Counted from the stretch's first letter, positions 52,783 through 61,657 are shown. The stretch: DNA of 64,000 nucleotides from Actinoplanes oblitus (GCF_030252345.1 NZ_CP126980.1:3549501-3613500), one strand, 5' to 3'. Notes: generated by a model not told the origin, from the letters alone. Numbers and translations: made by a program.

Positions 52783-54405
52783 TCAGTAGCGGAACCTGCC
52801 GACGGTGGTCTTGAGGTCACCCACCACTGTCGCGATCGTGCTGGTGGTGTGTGCGGCCTCCCCGGCCGCCGCCGACGTGCTGGCCGCGCCCTCGGAGACC
52901 TGGGTGATGTTGACGGCGATCTGACCGGCCGCCTCGGCCGTCTCGGTGACGTTCCGCGACATCTCGTTGGTGGTCGCGGTCTGCTCCTCGACCGCGGAGG
53001 CGATCGTGGTGGAGAAGTCGCTGATCCTGCCGACGATGTCGGCGACCGTGGAGATGGCGCCGACCGCGGCATCGGTGCCGGCCTGGATCGCGGCGACCCG
53101 CTGAGTGATGTCGTCGGTGGCCTTGGCGGTCTCCTGTGCGAGTTCCTTGACCTCGCCGGCGACCACCGCGAACCCCTTGCCGGACTCGCCGGCCCGGGCC
53201 GCCTCGATGGTGGCGTTGAGCGCCAGCAGATTGGTCTGCTCGGCGATCGAGGTGATCAGCTTGACCACGTTGCTGATCTCAGAGCTCGCGGTGGACAACG
53301 CGGCGACGGTGTCCCGGGCCGTCGAGGCGATGCCGACGGCGGTGCCGGCCACCTGTGCGGCCTCGGACGCGTTCACCGAGATCTCCCGGATCGACGCGGT
53401 CATCTCCTCGCTGCCGGCCGACAGGGTGGACACGTTGCGGGACACATCCTCGGCGGCGCGAGTGACCGTTCCGGCCTGGGTGCTGGTCTGCTCGGCATTG
53501 GCCGACATCTGCGTGGTCATGGCACCCAGCGTCTGCACCGACCCGTCGAGGGTCTCCGCGGCGCCGGCCATCTGGGCGACCACCTGTTGCACCCGGGCGA
53601 TGAACGTGTTGACCGCCCGGGCGACGTCGCCGGTCTCGTCGTTCGTCAGGTCGGGCAGCCGGGCGGTGAGATCGCCCTCGCCCTCGGCGATGTCGGTCAT
53701 CCGGTCCCGCAGGCGATACAGCGCGGTGCGCACCGCGCGCACCAGTCCCCAGCCGATCCCGCCCAGCAGCAGCACTGCGACCAGCAGCGAGACGCCCACC
53801 ACGACCTTCACTGACGTCGCCTTGGCATCGGCCTCCTCGGTAGCCTTGACGACCATGCCGTCCAGGTTGGCGCGGGCATCGGTCAGCACCTCCTCCGTGG
53901 CGCCGGCGCGTTTGTCGTCGTCGGCGAGCAGCCTGATGGCCGCCGCGCCCGCCGGGTCGACGGTCTTGGCGGTGGCCACCGCGTCGTCCTCCTCGCCCAG
54001 GTACTTCTCGTAGGCGGCGGCCACCGCCGTCAACTGGTTGTGCGCCGCCCCGGTCAACGCCATCGTGGCGATCGCCGCCATGTCCGCGCGGGCCGCGGTC
54101 GCCGCATTACCGAGCAGGGTGTCGGCCTGCTGACGCGCGGCGTCCGTGGTGGACAGGAGGGCTCGGTTCAAGGCGATGGTCGCGTTGCTCTCCTGCATGT
54201 CCATGTCGATCAGGCGTGCGTTCGCGTCGGACAGCATCGCCTGTTGCGTCGCCAATGTCCGGATGTCGGACACCGACAGCACTCCCAGCAGGCCCAGTGC
54301 GAGGAGCAGGCCGACCGCGATCACCACCAAGGTGGTGATTTTGGCCGCGATCGTCCACCGCAACCGGCCCGCCCAACCTGACTTGATCATGGTCTGCTGA
54401 CTCAT
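52783..54405 (-). CDS. Methyl-accepting chemotaxis protein in the EPS locus
   Basis: 540 residues: helix 1 (about 23-43, [20 protein letters not shown]), an extracellular helical sensor domain (about 44-205) of the four-helix-bundle type ([20 protein letters not shown]), helix 2 (about 205-226), HAMP (about 227-280) and the signalling hairpin with [20 protein letters not shown] and [17 protein letters not shown]. No CheR-tethering pentapeptide. Paralogue of the receptor at 13819-15390. No che genes are near. Its position inside an EPS locus is unusual. Confidence 0.95.
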   Translation of the reverse strand: MSQQTMIKSGWAGRLRWTIAAKITTLVVIAVGLLLALGLLGVLSVSDIRTLATQQAMLSDANARLIDMDMQESNATIALNRALLSTTDAARQQADTLLGNAATAARADMAAIATMALTGAAHNQLTAVAAAYEKYLGEEDDAVATAKTVDPAGAAAIRLLADDDKRAGATEEVLTDARANLDGMVVKATEEADAKATSVKVVVGVSLLVAVLLLGGIGWGLVRAVRTALYRLRDRMTDIAEGEGDLTARLPDLTNDETGDVARAVNTFIARVQQVVAQMAGAAETLDGSVQTLGAMTTQMSANAEQTSTQAGTVTRAAEDVSRNVSTLSAGSEEMTASIREISVNASEAAQVAGTAVGIASTARDTVAALSTASSEISNVVKLITSIAEQTNLLALNATIEAARAGESGKGFAVVAGEVKELAQETAKATDDITQRVAAIQAGTDAAVGAISTVADIVGRISDFSTTIASAVEEQTATTNEMSRNVTETAEAAGQIAVNITQVSEGAASTSAAAGEAAHTTSTIATVVGDLKTTVGRFRY

Positions 54406-54925
54406 CCTGGCCCCCCGGCCGACCCGCGATGCGGCGGAACATGACTGCCGTATCTGGTGCCTGATGTCTGACTTATATCGACATACCCTTTATGACACTA
54501 GCGCGGGCAGGTGACGCTTTCGGCTGGCTCGCATCTTCCGGTTCGACCCGACTTTTCGGTACGGCGCAGGGTCCATGCCGGTCAGGAACAGAACACGGCC
54601 CTGATCGCCGTGAAGAAGGCGGGACGGGCGGGTGCTCGGGATCGTGCTTCTTGCCAATCTCCAGGTCGAAGACGCTGCCCACCAGCACGAAACTGCCGGG
54701 TCCGGTCGGTGCTGGTGACCGACAGGCTGTCGAACAGCGCCCGGTCCAACCGAGCCAGCTCGTCCAGAGTGGAGACCATGGCGCCGGCCGTCCACGCGCG
54801 GTCCGATCGCGTGGTCGTGCCGGCGGCCTGGAAGGCTGCGGTCGTGGCCGATGCCGGGACCGCGACTCAGGAGGCGGCCGGGGACCGCGACCCGGGACAC
54901 CGCCCGGGCCGCGGACCGCGATCGA
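54406..54925. other. 520-base gap with a possible PAP2-phosphatase remnant
   Basis: No intact gene. On the minus strand, from 54779, about 27 codons read MVSTLDELARLDRALFDSLS, resembling the N-terminus of PAP2-family lipid phosphatases, but the frame then degenerates. The 60 bases before the chemoreceptor start are AT-richer (ATATCGACATACCCTTTATG region, 54476-54495) and probably hold its promoter. Confidence 0.3.
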
Positions 54926-56041
54926 TCAGCGGCGCAACGGCACGACCGTCGTCGTGACGATCTTCGTCTTGACCACGTGCTCGGCCGGCACGGACGCCGT
55001 CAGCACCGCGCCGGAAGCGACGGCGACATCGTCGCCGATCACCACGTCCGGTTCGATGACGATGCCGGTGCCGAAGCGGGTGCGGTTGCCGATGGTGACC
55101 TTGCCGGAGGTGTAGACCGACGGGCCGGTGGCGTTGTCGTCGCCGATCACGCTGTGGTGGTCGAACGAGTTGTAGGCCGAGAAGAAGTTGTTGTCGCCCA
55201 CCTTCACCCCGGTCGCCACATGGCAGAACGCGCAGATGATGTTGCCCTGCCCGAGCTCGGTGTCGGTGGCGATCTTCGCGGTCGGGTCGATCGCGTTGGC
55301 CAGCGGGATGCCGGCCCGCTCGCAGACGCCGCGGAACTTGGCGCGAACCGCCGGCGACTTGCCGATCGCGATGATCGCCGCGTCGAAGACGCCGGCCCCG
55401 AACAGCTCGGTGAGCCGCCCGCTGCCGCCGACCACCGGCACGCCGTGCACCTCGGCGCCCCAGCGCGACGTGTCGTCGTCGACGATCGCGACGGCCTGTT
55501 GCGTCGTGCTGCCCGCCAGGATGTCCAGGACCTGCGTGGCACCGAGCGCCGCCCCGATGATCAGGATCCGCTGCCGGCCGGGTGCCCCGGTCAGCGGCGC
55601 CGGGAGGTCCGCCTCGGCGACGACCGGCGCGACCACGGCGGCTTCCACGTCCTTGACCGTGATCAGCCGGTCCAGGCCCAGCGAGGCCAGGTCGACGCCC
55701 AGTTCGGCAGCCCGCTGGACGGCCTTCACCGTGGCCCGCGGTCCGTCCGTAGCGGGCGCCGCGGCAGCGGCCGCGGCCTGCTCGATGACGTAGGCGTCGC
55801 GGGCCACGACGTCGTCGAACAGCATCGCGATCGGCTGCGTGAGCCGGATCTCGGCCCCCTTCGCGGCCTGGTGCAGCAGCACCCCGGCGACCGGCGCGAC
55901 CACCTCGAGGACCGCCTTGCTCGTCTCCACCTCGGCGAGCAGCTCATCCTTCGCCACCTCGGCGCCGTCCTCGGCGAACCACATCACCAGGATGCCGTGC
56001 TCGCTGTTGACGTCGTTGGTGGGCACCAGGACGGGATTCAA
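54926..56041 (-). CDS. Fusion of E2-type lipoyl and subunit-binding domains to a NeuD/PglD sugar N-acyltransferase
   Basis: 371 residues. (1) Lipoyl domain 1-77 with the lipoylation site ETSK42AVLEV. (2) Ala/Pro linker 86-100. (3) Peripheral subunit-binding domain 102-136 (ATVKAVQRAAELGVDLASLG, LITVKDVEAAV), which in E2 proteins holds E1 or E3. (4) NeuD/PglD acyltransferase 155-371: Rossmann-like ILIIGAALGAT, then a left-handed beta helix with the catalytic-type FDHHSVIGDD (His295/296). The usual E2 catalytic core (HxxxDG) is absent. Start TTG 56041 has AAGGAG upstream and a TTGA overlap with the E1 beta stop. I infer direct acyl transfer from lipoate to an amino sugar. Confidence 0.85.
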   Translation of the reverse strand: MNPVLVPTNDVNSEHGILVMWFAEDGAEVAKDELLAEVETSKAVLEVVAPVAGVLLHQAAKGAEIRLTQPIAMLFDDVVARDAYVIEQAAAAAAAPATDGPRATVKAVQRAAELGVDLASLGLDRLITVKDVEAAVVAPVVAEADLPAPLTGAPGRQRILIIGAALGATQVLDILAGSTTQQAVAIVDDDTSRWGAEVHGVPVVGGSGRLTELFGAGVFDAAIIAIGKSPAVRAKFRGVCERAGIPLANAIDPTAKIATDTELGQGNIICAFCHVATGVKVGDNNFFSAYNSFDHHSVIGDDNATGPSVYTSGKVTIGNRTRFGTGIVIEPDVVIGDDVAVASGAVLTASVPAEHVVKTKIVTTTVVPLRR

Positions 56042-57057
56042 CGGGACTCCTTATGAGCGGCGCGCAGGGCCGCCTCGATCCGGGCACTGCCGACCAGTAC
56101 GTCGGCTTCCTTGGGCTTCGACGACGGGATGATGGTGGGCTCGCTGGCCACCACGTCGACCGGCTGCCGCAGCCTGCCGAACAGCCGCCGGGAGATCACC
56201 GAGGCCGCCTCGGATCCCCAGGACCAGCCGTCGGCACCCTCCTCGATCGTCACCAGACGGCCGGTGACCGAGACCGATCGCTCGACCGGCGCCCAGTCCA
56301 TCGGGGCGATCTGCGCCGGCACGATCAGCTCGGCGAAGATCTCCTCCTCGATGGCCAGCCGCTCGATCACCTGGGCGGCCAGCATCGCCTGATAGCCGTA
56401 GGCGAGGACGCTGATCGTGCAGTCCTCGGCGGGCACCGCGGAGAGCCGGATCGTCGGCAGCATGCCGGGGGAGTTGTCGCTGGTCGCGATGAGGTCACCG
56501 ACCCGGCCGCCGACCGGCGGCGTGAGGTGCTGCGGGTAGAGCAGCTTGTGCTCCACGTAGAGCACCGGCTCGTCGCGGCGCAGGAAGTCGGCGAAGACCT
56601 CCCGCGGGTCGTGGTAGAGCGAGGCGGCGACCACCCTCAGGTGCGGGACGCCGAGGAAGTGCTTTTCCAGGCTCTGACTGTGGGTGGGGCCGTAACCGCG
56701 GTGCCCGCCGGTGGCCGCCCGGATGATCACCGGGCAGGTGGCCTGCTCGGCGTACATCTTCTGATATTTGGCGATGTGGTTGACGACCTGATCGAACATC
56801 AGCGTCAAAAAGTCGCCGAACATCACCTCGGCGATCGGCCGGTACCCCGCCAGGGCCAGGCCGGCCGAGATGCCGGCGATCGCGCCCTCGCTGATCGGCG
56901 TGGTCCGCACCCGTTGCGGGAAGGCAGTGGACAGGCCGCGGGTCACCTTGAAGGCGCCACCGTACGGATCGGCGATGTCCTCCCCGAGCAGCACCACCCG
57001 CTCGTCGTCGCCGAGCGCCCCGCGCAGCGTGTCGCCCAGCTCCTTCGCGAAGATCAC
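56038..57057 (-). CDS. 2-oxoacid dehydrogenase E1 component, beta subunit
   Basis: 339 residues, transketolase-like pyrimidine-binding and C-terminal domains: DERVVLLGEDIADPYGGAFK, TTPISEGAIAGISAGLALAG with the thiamine-activating Glu58, VMFGDFLTLMFDQVVNHIAK, GGHRGYGPTHSQSLEKHFLG (His126) and LEV-type ISVLAYGYQAMLAAQVIERL. AcoB/PdhB/BkdB family. GTG 57057 overlaps the alpha-subunit stop (GTGA); its stop overlaps the lipoyl-NeuD start (TTGA). Forms the alpha2beta2 E1 with the upstream gene product; the 2-oxoacid is not predictable. Confidence 0.93.
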   Translation of the reverse strand: MIFAKELGDTLRGALGDDERVVLLGEDIADPYGGAFKVTRGLSTAFPQRVRTTPISEGAIAGISAGLALAGYRPIAEVMFGDFLTLMFDQVVNHIAKYQKMYAEQATCPVIIRAATGGHRGYGPTHSQSLEKHFLGVPHLRVVAASLYHDPREVFADFLRRDEPVLYVEHKLLYPQHLTPPVGGRVGDLIATSDNSPGMLPTIRLSAVPAEDCTISVLAYGYQAMLAAQVIERLAIEEEIFAELIVPAQIAPMDWAPVERSVSVTGRLVTIEEGADGWSWGSEAASVISRRLFGRLRQPVDVVASEPTIIPSSKPKEADVLVGSARIEAALRAAHKESR

Positions 57058-57989
57058 GCGCTCGCCCTCGCCGTCGCCACGACCTCGCTCAGCGCGGTCT
57101 CCACCTCGTCCTCGATCCGCCGCCGGTCCGCCTCGTCGAGCCGCCGCCCGTGCACCACCAGCGGCTCGACCAGCCACCGCTCGGCGATCTCCCGCTCCGG
57201 CCGCTCGTCGTCGCTCTTCGAGTGGTGGCACAGCCGGTACGTGTGGATCAGCAGCACCCGCGGCCCCTCCCCGGAGCGCACCGCGGCCACCTCCGCACCG
57301 GCGATCTCGCTCAGCTCCTGCACGTCGGTGCTGTCCACCTCGCGCACCGGCACGCCGAACGCGGCGAACCGGGACGCCATGTCGCCGGCCAGGTTGGCGG
57401 CGATCGGCGTGCTCTGCGCCCACCGGTTGTCCTCGCAGACCACCAGCAGCGGCAGTTTCCACAGCGCGGCCATGTTCAGCGTCTCGTAGACCACCCCCTC
57501 GCCCAGGGTGCCGTCGCCGATGAACACCACGCTCACCGCGTCGTTGCCGGAGAGTTGATTCGCGAGGGCGATCCCGGCCGCGTTCGGCACGATGCCGCCC
57601 TGCACGCCGTTGGACTTGAAGCCGGGCGCGCAGATGTGCTGGCTGCCGCCCAGCCCGCGGCAGACGCCGGCCTCTTTGCCCATGATCTCGGCCATCAGGC
57701 CCAGGGCGTCACCGGAGTGCGCGAGGTAGTGGCCGTGGCACCGGTGGTTGCTGAAGATGTGGTCGCCGTCGGCGAGGTGCTCGGTGACCGCCACGGCGTC
57801 GGCCTCCTGGCCGATGCAGGCGTGCGTGGTCCCGTTGAGCGCACCCTCCTCGAACAGCTGCAACAGCGTCTCTTCGAATCGCCGGATGAACCGCATGCGC
57901 CGGTACCGCCGGTGGGCGAGCGGCTCGCCGGGGACCCCGGTGAGCCGCTCGTCGGTCCCGTCCCGCGCCGGCGCGAGCGCCGTCGACAT
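57054..57989 (-). CDS. 2-oxoacid dehydrogenase E1 component, alpha subunit
   Basis: 311 residues from ATG 57989 with GGGGAGG upstream (a TTG at 57992 is adjacent). AcoA/PdhA family: FEEGALNGTTHACIGQEADA, HIFSNHRCHGHYLAHSGD, GSQHICAPGFKSNGVQGGIV and the thiamine-diphosphate motif starting GDGTLGEGVVYETLNMAALW with Asn about 28 residues on (CEDN). First gene of a three-gene operon (E1 alpha, E1 beta, lipoyl-NeuD). No E3 and no conventional E2 gene follows. Confidence 0.94.
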   Translation of the reverse strand: MSTALAPARDGTDERLTGVPGEPLAHRRYRRMRFIRRFEETLLQLFEEGALNGTTHACIGQEADAVAVTEHLADGDHIFSNHRCHGHYLAHSGDALGLMAEIMGKEAGVCRGLGGSQHICAPGFKSNGVQGGIVPNAAGIALANQLSGNDAVSVVFIGDGTLGEGVVYETLNMAALWKLPLLVVCEDNRWAQSTPIAANLAGDMASRFAAFGVPVREVDSTDVQELSEIAGAEVAAVRSGEGPRVLLIHTYRLCHHSKSDDERPEREIAERWLVEPLVVHGRRLDEADRRRIEDEVETALSEVVATARASA

Positions 57990-58311
57990 CAAAATGTGCC
58001 TCCCCCTGGCCGCCCCCGAGGGGCGGATGATCCCATCGCGCCGACCCTACCGACGCCGGCGAGTCCGATGGAGACACCTTCAGCCATCGTGGAAGCGCCG
58101 GGGATCGCCTAATTAGAGCCGAACGGCCGGTGCTCCCCACCCAACGGATGGGACCGGCCCGCTTACGGCGCTGACTACAGTAGTCGAGCCGATCACAACG
58201 CACCGTGACGTAATCGGGGTTGCCGGAAAGCCGTCACTGCACTGCCGCGGACATCGACCCGGCGGTAATGTCCGTCCACTCAAGAGCCCCTTTCCCGGGA
58301 GTAGACACAAC
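57990..58311. promoter_or_regulatory. Divergent control region between E1 operon and aminotransferase operon
   Basis: 322 bases without a gene. Contains CTAATTAG (58109-58116), the most AT-rich spot and a possible -10 for the E1 operon, and a perfect inverted repeat GACTAC-A-GTAGTC (58173-58185) near the centre, a candidate operator for joint control. Confidence 0.4.
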
Positions 58312-59421
58312 ATGATTCCGCTCGTCGATCTGCAAGCCGCGCACGCCGAGGTCGCCGAGGAGGTGGACGCCGGGTTCAAGCGGGTGCTCGCCACCACCGG
58401 ATTCATCGGCGGCGGCGAGGTGGCGGCGTTCGAGCGCGAGTTCGCCGACTTCTCCGGCGCCGCTCACTGCGTGGGTGTCGCCAACGGCACCGACGCCGTG
58501 GAGCTGGCCCTGCGGGCCGCCGGTGTCGGTCCCGGCGACGAGGTGGTGGTGCCGGCCAACACGTTCGTCGGCACCGTCGAGCCGGTCGCCCGGATCGGCG
58601 CCCGCGTGGTGATGGCCGACATGGACCCGGACACCTACCTGGTCGACGTCGACCAGATGCTCGCCGCGGTCGGCCCGAAGACCAAAGCCGTCGTCCCGGT
58701 GCACCTCTACGGGCAGCTGGCCGACGCGCCGCGGCTGCGCGCCGAGCTGGCCGGCAGCGGCGTCGCGGTGGTCGAGGACGCCGCGCAGTGCCAGGGCGCC
58801 CTGCGCCACGGCCGGGGCGCCGGTGCCGACGGCATCGCCGCCACCAGCTTCTACCCGGGCAAGAACCTGGGCGCCTACGGTGACGCCGGTGCGGTCCTCA
58901 CCCCGGATCAGGACCAGGCGATTTTCGTACGCACCCTGGGCAGTCACGGGGGCCTGGAGAAGTACCTGCACGAACTGGTCGGGATGAACAGCCGCCTCGA
59001 CGCGTTGCAGGCCGTGGTGCTGCGCGCCAAGCTGGCCCGGCTGGGCGCGTGGAACGCGTCACGCCGCGCCGCCGCCGACCGCTATCACCAGCTGCTCGCC
59101 GACCTCGACGTGGTCCGCCCGGTCACCCTGGACGGCAACGAGCACGCCTGGCACCTCTACGTCGTCCGGATCCCGGGCGGCCCGCGGCGGCGCGACGCCG
59201 TGCTGGCCAAGCTGCACGAGTCCGGTGTGGGCGCGGGCATCCACTACCCGTACCCTCTGCACCTGACCCCGGCCTTCGCCGACCCGAAGTACCCGGCCGG
59301 CAGCTTCCCGCACGCCGAGAAGGCGGCCGGCGAGATCCTGTCGCTGCCGCTCTACCCGCAGATCACCGTGGACCAGCAGGAGAAGACCGTGGCCGCCCTC
59401 GCGGCCGCGCTGGAGGGCTAG
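58312..59421 (+). CDS. DegT/DnrJ/EryC1/StrS sugar aminotransferase
   Basis: 369 residues, fold-type I PLP enzyme: FIGGGEVAAFEREFADFSGA, VGVANGTDAVELALRAAGVG, VVPANTFVGTVEPV, VVPVHLYGQLADAP, VVEDAAQCQGA (Asp156) and the PLP lysine K184 in TSFYPGKNLGAYGDAGA. Transfers an amino group (usually from glutamate) to a keto group of a nucleotide sugar. The SFYPGKNLG form is seen in C-3 aminotransferases such as FdtB/QdtB/DesV, which suggests a 3-amino-3,6-dideoxy sugar, but a C-4 product is not excluded. Start ATG 58312; first gene of a four-gene operon. Confidence 0.93.
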   Translation: MIPLVDLQAAHAEVAEEVDAGFKRVLATTGFIGGGEVAAFEREFADFSGAAHCVGVANGTDAVELALRAAGVGPGDEVVVPANTFVGTVEPVARIGARVVMADMDPDTYLVDVDQMLAAVGPKTKAVVPVHLYGQLADAPRLRAELAGSGVAVVEDAAQCQGALRHGRGAGADGIAATSFYPGKNLGAYGDAGAVLTPDQDQAIFVRTLGSHGGLEKYLHELVGMNSRLDALQAVVLRAKLARLGAWNASRRAAADRYHQLLADLDVVRPVTLDGNEHAWHLYVVRIPGGPRRRDAVLAKLHESGVGAGIHYPYPLHLTPAFADPKYPAGSFPHAEKAAGEILSLPLYPQITVDQQEKTVAALAAALEG

Positions 59422-59429
59422 GCACAACC

Positions 59430-60641
59430 GTGTACATCACCATCCGGGACCGGCCCGCCGGCGCGAAGGCGGCCGGTTCCCGTGTAGCGACCACCGTCGT
59501 CCTGCTCGGGGTGGTCAGCCTGCTCACCGACATCTCGTCGGAGATGGTGACCGCTGTCCTGCCGCTCTACATGACCGCCGAGCTCGGTCTCAGCCTGCTC
59601 GCGTACGGCGTCGTCGACGGTCTGTACCAGGGTGTCAGCGCCCTGGTGCGGATCTTCGGCGGCTACCTGAACGACCGCACCAACCGGCCCAAGTGGGTGG
59701 CCGTCCTCGGCTACGGCATCTCGGCGCTGAGCCGGATCGCGCTGGTCCCGGCGCACAGCTTCGCCGCGATCACCGGGGTGGTCACCGCGGACCGGCTCGG
59801 CAAAGGTTTCCGGACCGCGCCGCGGGACGCGCTGATCGCCGACGCCTCCGATCCGGCGGCGCTGGGCCGGGCGTTCGGCGTACACCGCACCCTGGACACC
59901 ATCGGCGCGGCGCTCGGCCCGCTCGTCGCGTTCGGGCTGCTGCTGCTCGTGCCGGCCGGATACAGCTCGGTGTTCGTCGCGTCGTTCGCCTTCGCCCTGC
60001 TCGGCGTCGCGATGCTGGTGCTGTTCGTGCCGGACCGGCGGACCGCCGGCAGCGGCCTGCCGGTGCGCCGGCTGGTCACCGAGCTGACCGGTCCGCGCCT
60101 GCGGAAACCGCTGCTGGCCGCCGGCCTGCTCGGGCTGTGCACGGTCAGCGACGGCTTCCTCTACCTGTCCCTGCAGCACAGCGGCGACTTCGCGGCCCGC
60201 TGGTTCCCGCTGATGTACGTCGGCACCAACCTGGTCTACCTGTCCCTGGCGATCCCGCTCGGCCGGCTCGCCGACCGGGTCGGCCGGGCCCGGGTCTTCC
60301 TCGCCGGGCACGCCGCGCTGCTGCTGACCTACCTGGTGGCCGGCGGTTCGGACGGCGGGCTGATCGCCACCCTGGTCGCGCTCGGCCTGCTCGGCGCGTA
60401 CTACGCGGCCACCGACGGGGTGCTGCCCGCGCTGATCAGCCGGCGGGTGCCGGCCGAGGCGCGGGGCAGCGGCATCGCCGCCGCGCAGACGGTGGTGGTG
60501 CTCGCCCGGTTCGCGGTGTCGCTCGCCTTCGCCGCGCTCTGGGAGGCGTGGGGGCCGTCGCCGGCGCTCTTCCTCGCCGCTGGTTTTCTGACCGCCGGTA
60601 TCGGAGCGGCCTCCTGGCTGCTGAAAGGTATCGACAGGTGA
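59430..60641 (+). CDS. MFS transporter
   Basis: 403 residues, twelve helices of the major facilitator superfamily: VVLLGVVSLLTDISSEMVTA, YGVVDGLYQGVSALVRIFGG, the loop 2-3 motif GYLNDRTNRPKW, VTADRLGKGFRTAPRDALIA and RLADRVGRARVFLAGHAALL. GTG start 59430, eight bases after the aminotransferase stop. Substrate unknown; being in the sugar operon it may export a sugar compound or a precursor. Confidence 0.9.
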   Translation: MYITIRDRPAGAKAAGSRVATTVVLLGVVSLLTDISSEMVTAVLPLYMTAELGLSLLAYGVVDGLYQGVSALVRIFGGYLNDRTNRPKWVAVLGYGISALSRIALVPAHSFAAITGVVTADRLGKGFRTAPRDALIADASDPAALGRAFGVHRTLDTIGAALGPLVAFGLLLLVPAGYSSVFVASFAFALLGVAMLVLFVPDRRTAGSGLPVRRLVTELTGPRLRKPLLAAGLLGLCTVSDGFLYLSLQHSGDFAARWFPLMYVGTNLVYLSLAIPLGRLADRVGRARVFLAGHAALLLTYLVAGGSDGGLIATLVALGLLGAYYAATDGVLPALISRRVPAEARGSGIAAAQTVVVLARFAVSLAFAALWEAWGPSPALFLAAGFLTAGIGAASWLLKGIDR

Positions 60642-61657
60642 GTCCGCGTGCCAAGCTGGTGGCGTTCGCCGCCGTCCTCGTGCTGGCGGTGGCCGGCACC
60701 GTCCTGTTCGTCGTGCACACCCGCCAGGAGCGGGCCGCGGCAGTGGCGGCCGCGCCCCCGGTGCCGGTCGTCGACCTGGCCGGGGTGACGCCGGTACCGC
60801 ACGTGGTGTTCCGCAGCACCGCCATCGGTGACTACTACGGCAAGGTGGCGATGGTGCCGCTGGGCGATCCGGCCGGGCCGCGGGCGTTCACCCGGGTCGA
60901 CTGCGACCGGGTCTACGCGCACCGCGACGAGGCGGTCTGTCTCTACTCCAAGCCGAGCTTCGTGACCACGTACCAGGCCGAGGTGCTCGACGCGAACTGG
61001 GCGATCCGGCGGGAGTTGCCGCTGGCCGGGGTGCCCAGCCGGACCAGGCTCTCGCCGGACGGGGCGTGGGTGGCGACCACCACGTTCGTCTCCGGGCACG
61101 CGTACTCCTCGCCCGGCGACTTCTCCACCGAGACCCTGGTGACCTCGCTGCGGGGCGGGCCCAGCCTCAACCTCGAGGCGGACTTCCGGCTGATCGTCGA
61201 CGGAAGGCGGATCACCGCCAAGGACCGCAACCTGTGGGGTGTCACGTTCGCCGCCGACGGCGACACGTTCTACGCCACCGCCGCGTCCGGGACCAGGACG
61301 TGGCTGGTCCGGGGCAGCCTGAAGACCCGTGAGCTGGTGGCGCTGCGCGAGGACGCGGAGTGCCCGTCGCTGTCGCCGGACGGTGCGCGGGTGGCCTTCA
61401 AGACCCGCAACGGGCAGCCGGCGGGGCAGTGGATGATCGCCGTCTACGACCTGGCCTCCGGCAAGTCCACGCTGCTCACCGAGAAGCACAGCGTGGACGA
61501 CCAGATCGAGTGGCTCGACAACGAGCAGGTGCTCTACGGCCTGCCGCGCGCCGGCACCGGACCGTCCGCCAGCGACGTCTGGGCGGTCCCGGCGGACGGC
61601 ACCGGGACGCCCCGGGTGTTCATCCCGGACGCCTGGTCGCCGGCAGTGGTCCGCTGA
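60638..61657 (+). CDS. Membrane-anchored beta-propeller (PD40/TolB-like) protein
   Basis: 339 residues: one N-terminal helix (about 7-27, VAFAAVLVLAVAGTVLFVV) and a beta-propeller domain with PD40/WD40-like blades (RTRLSPDGAWVATTTFVSGH, CPSLSPDGARVAFKTRNGQP, VYDLASGKSTLLTEK). Extracytoplasmic; function unknown. GTG 60638 in a GTGA overlap with the MFS gene. Confidence 0.8.
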   Translation: MSPRAKLVAFAAVLVLAVAGTVLFVVHTRQERAAAVAAAPPVPVVDLAGVTPVPHVVFRSTAIGDYYGKVAMVPLGDPAGPRAFTRVDCDRVYAHRDEAVCLYSKPSFVTTYQAEVLDANWAIRRELPLAGVPSRTRLSPDGAWVATTTFVSGHAYSSPGDFSTETLVTSLRGGPSLNLEADFRLIVDGRRITAKDRNLWGVTFAADGDTFYATAASGTRTWLVRGSLKTRELVALREDAECPSLSPDGARVAFKTRNGQPAGQWMIAVYDLASGKSTLLTEKHSVDDQIEWLDNEQVLYGLPRAGTGPSASDVWAVPADGTGTPRVFIPDAWSPAVVR

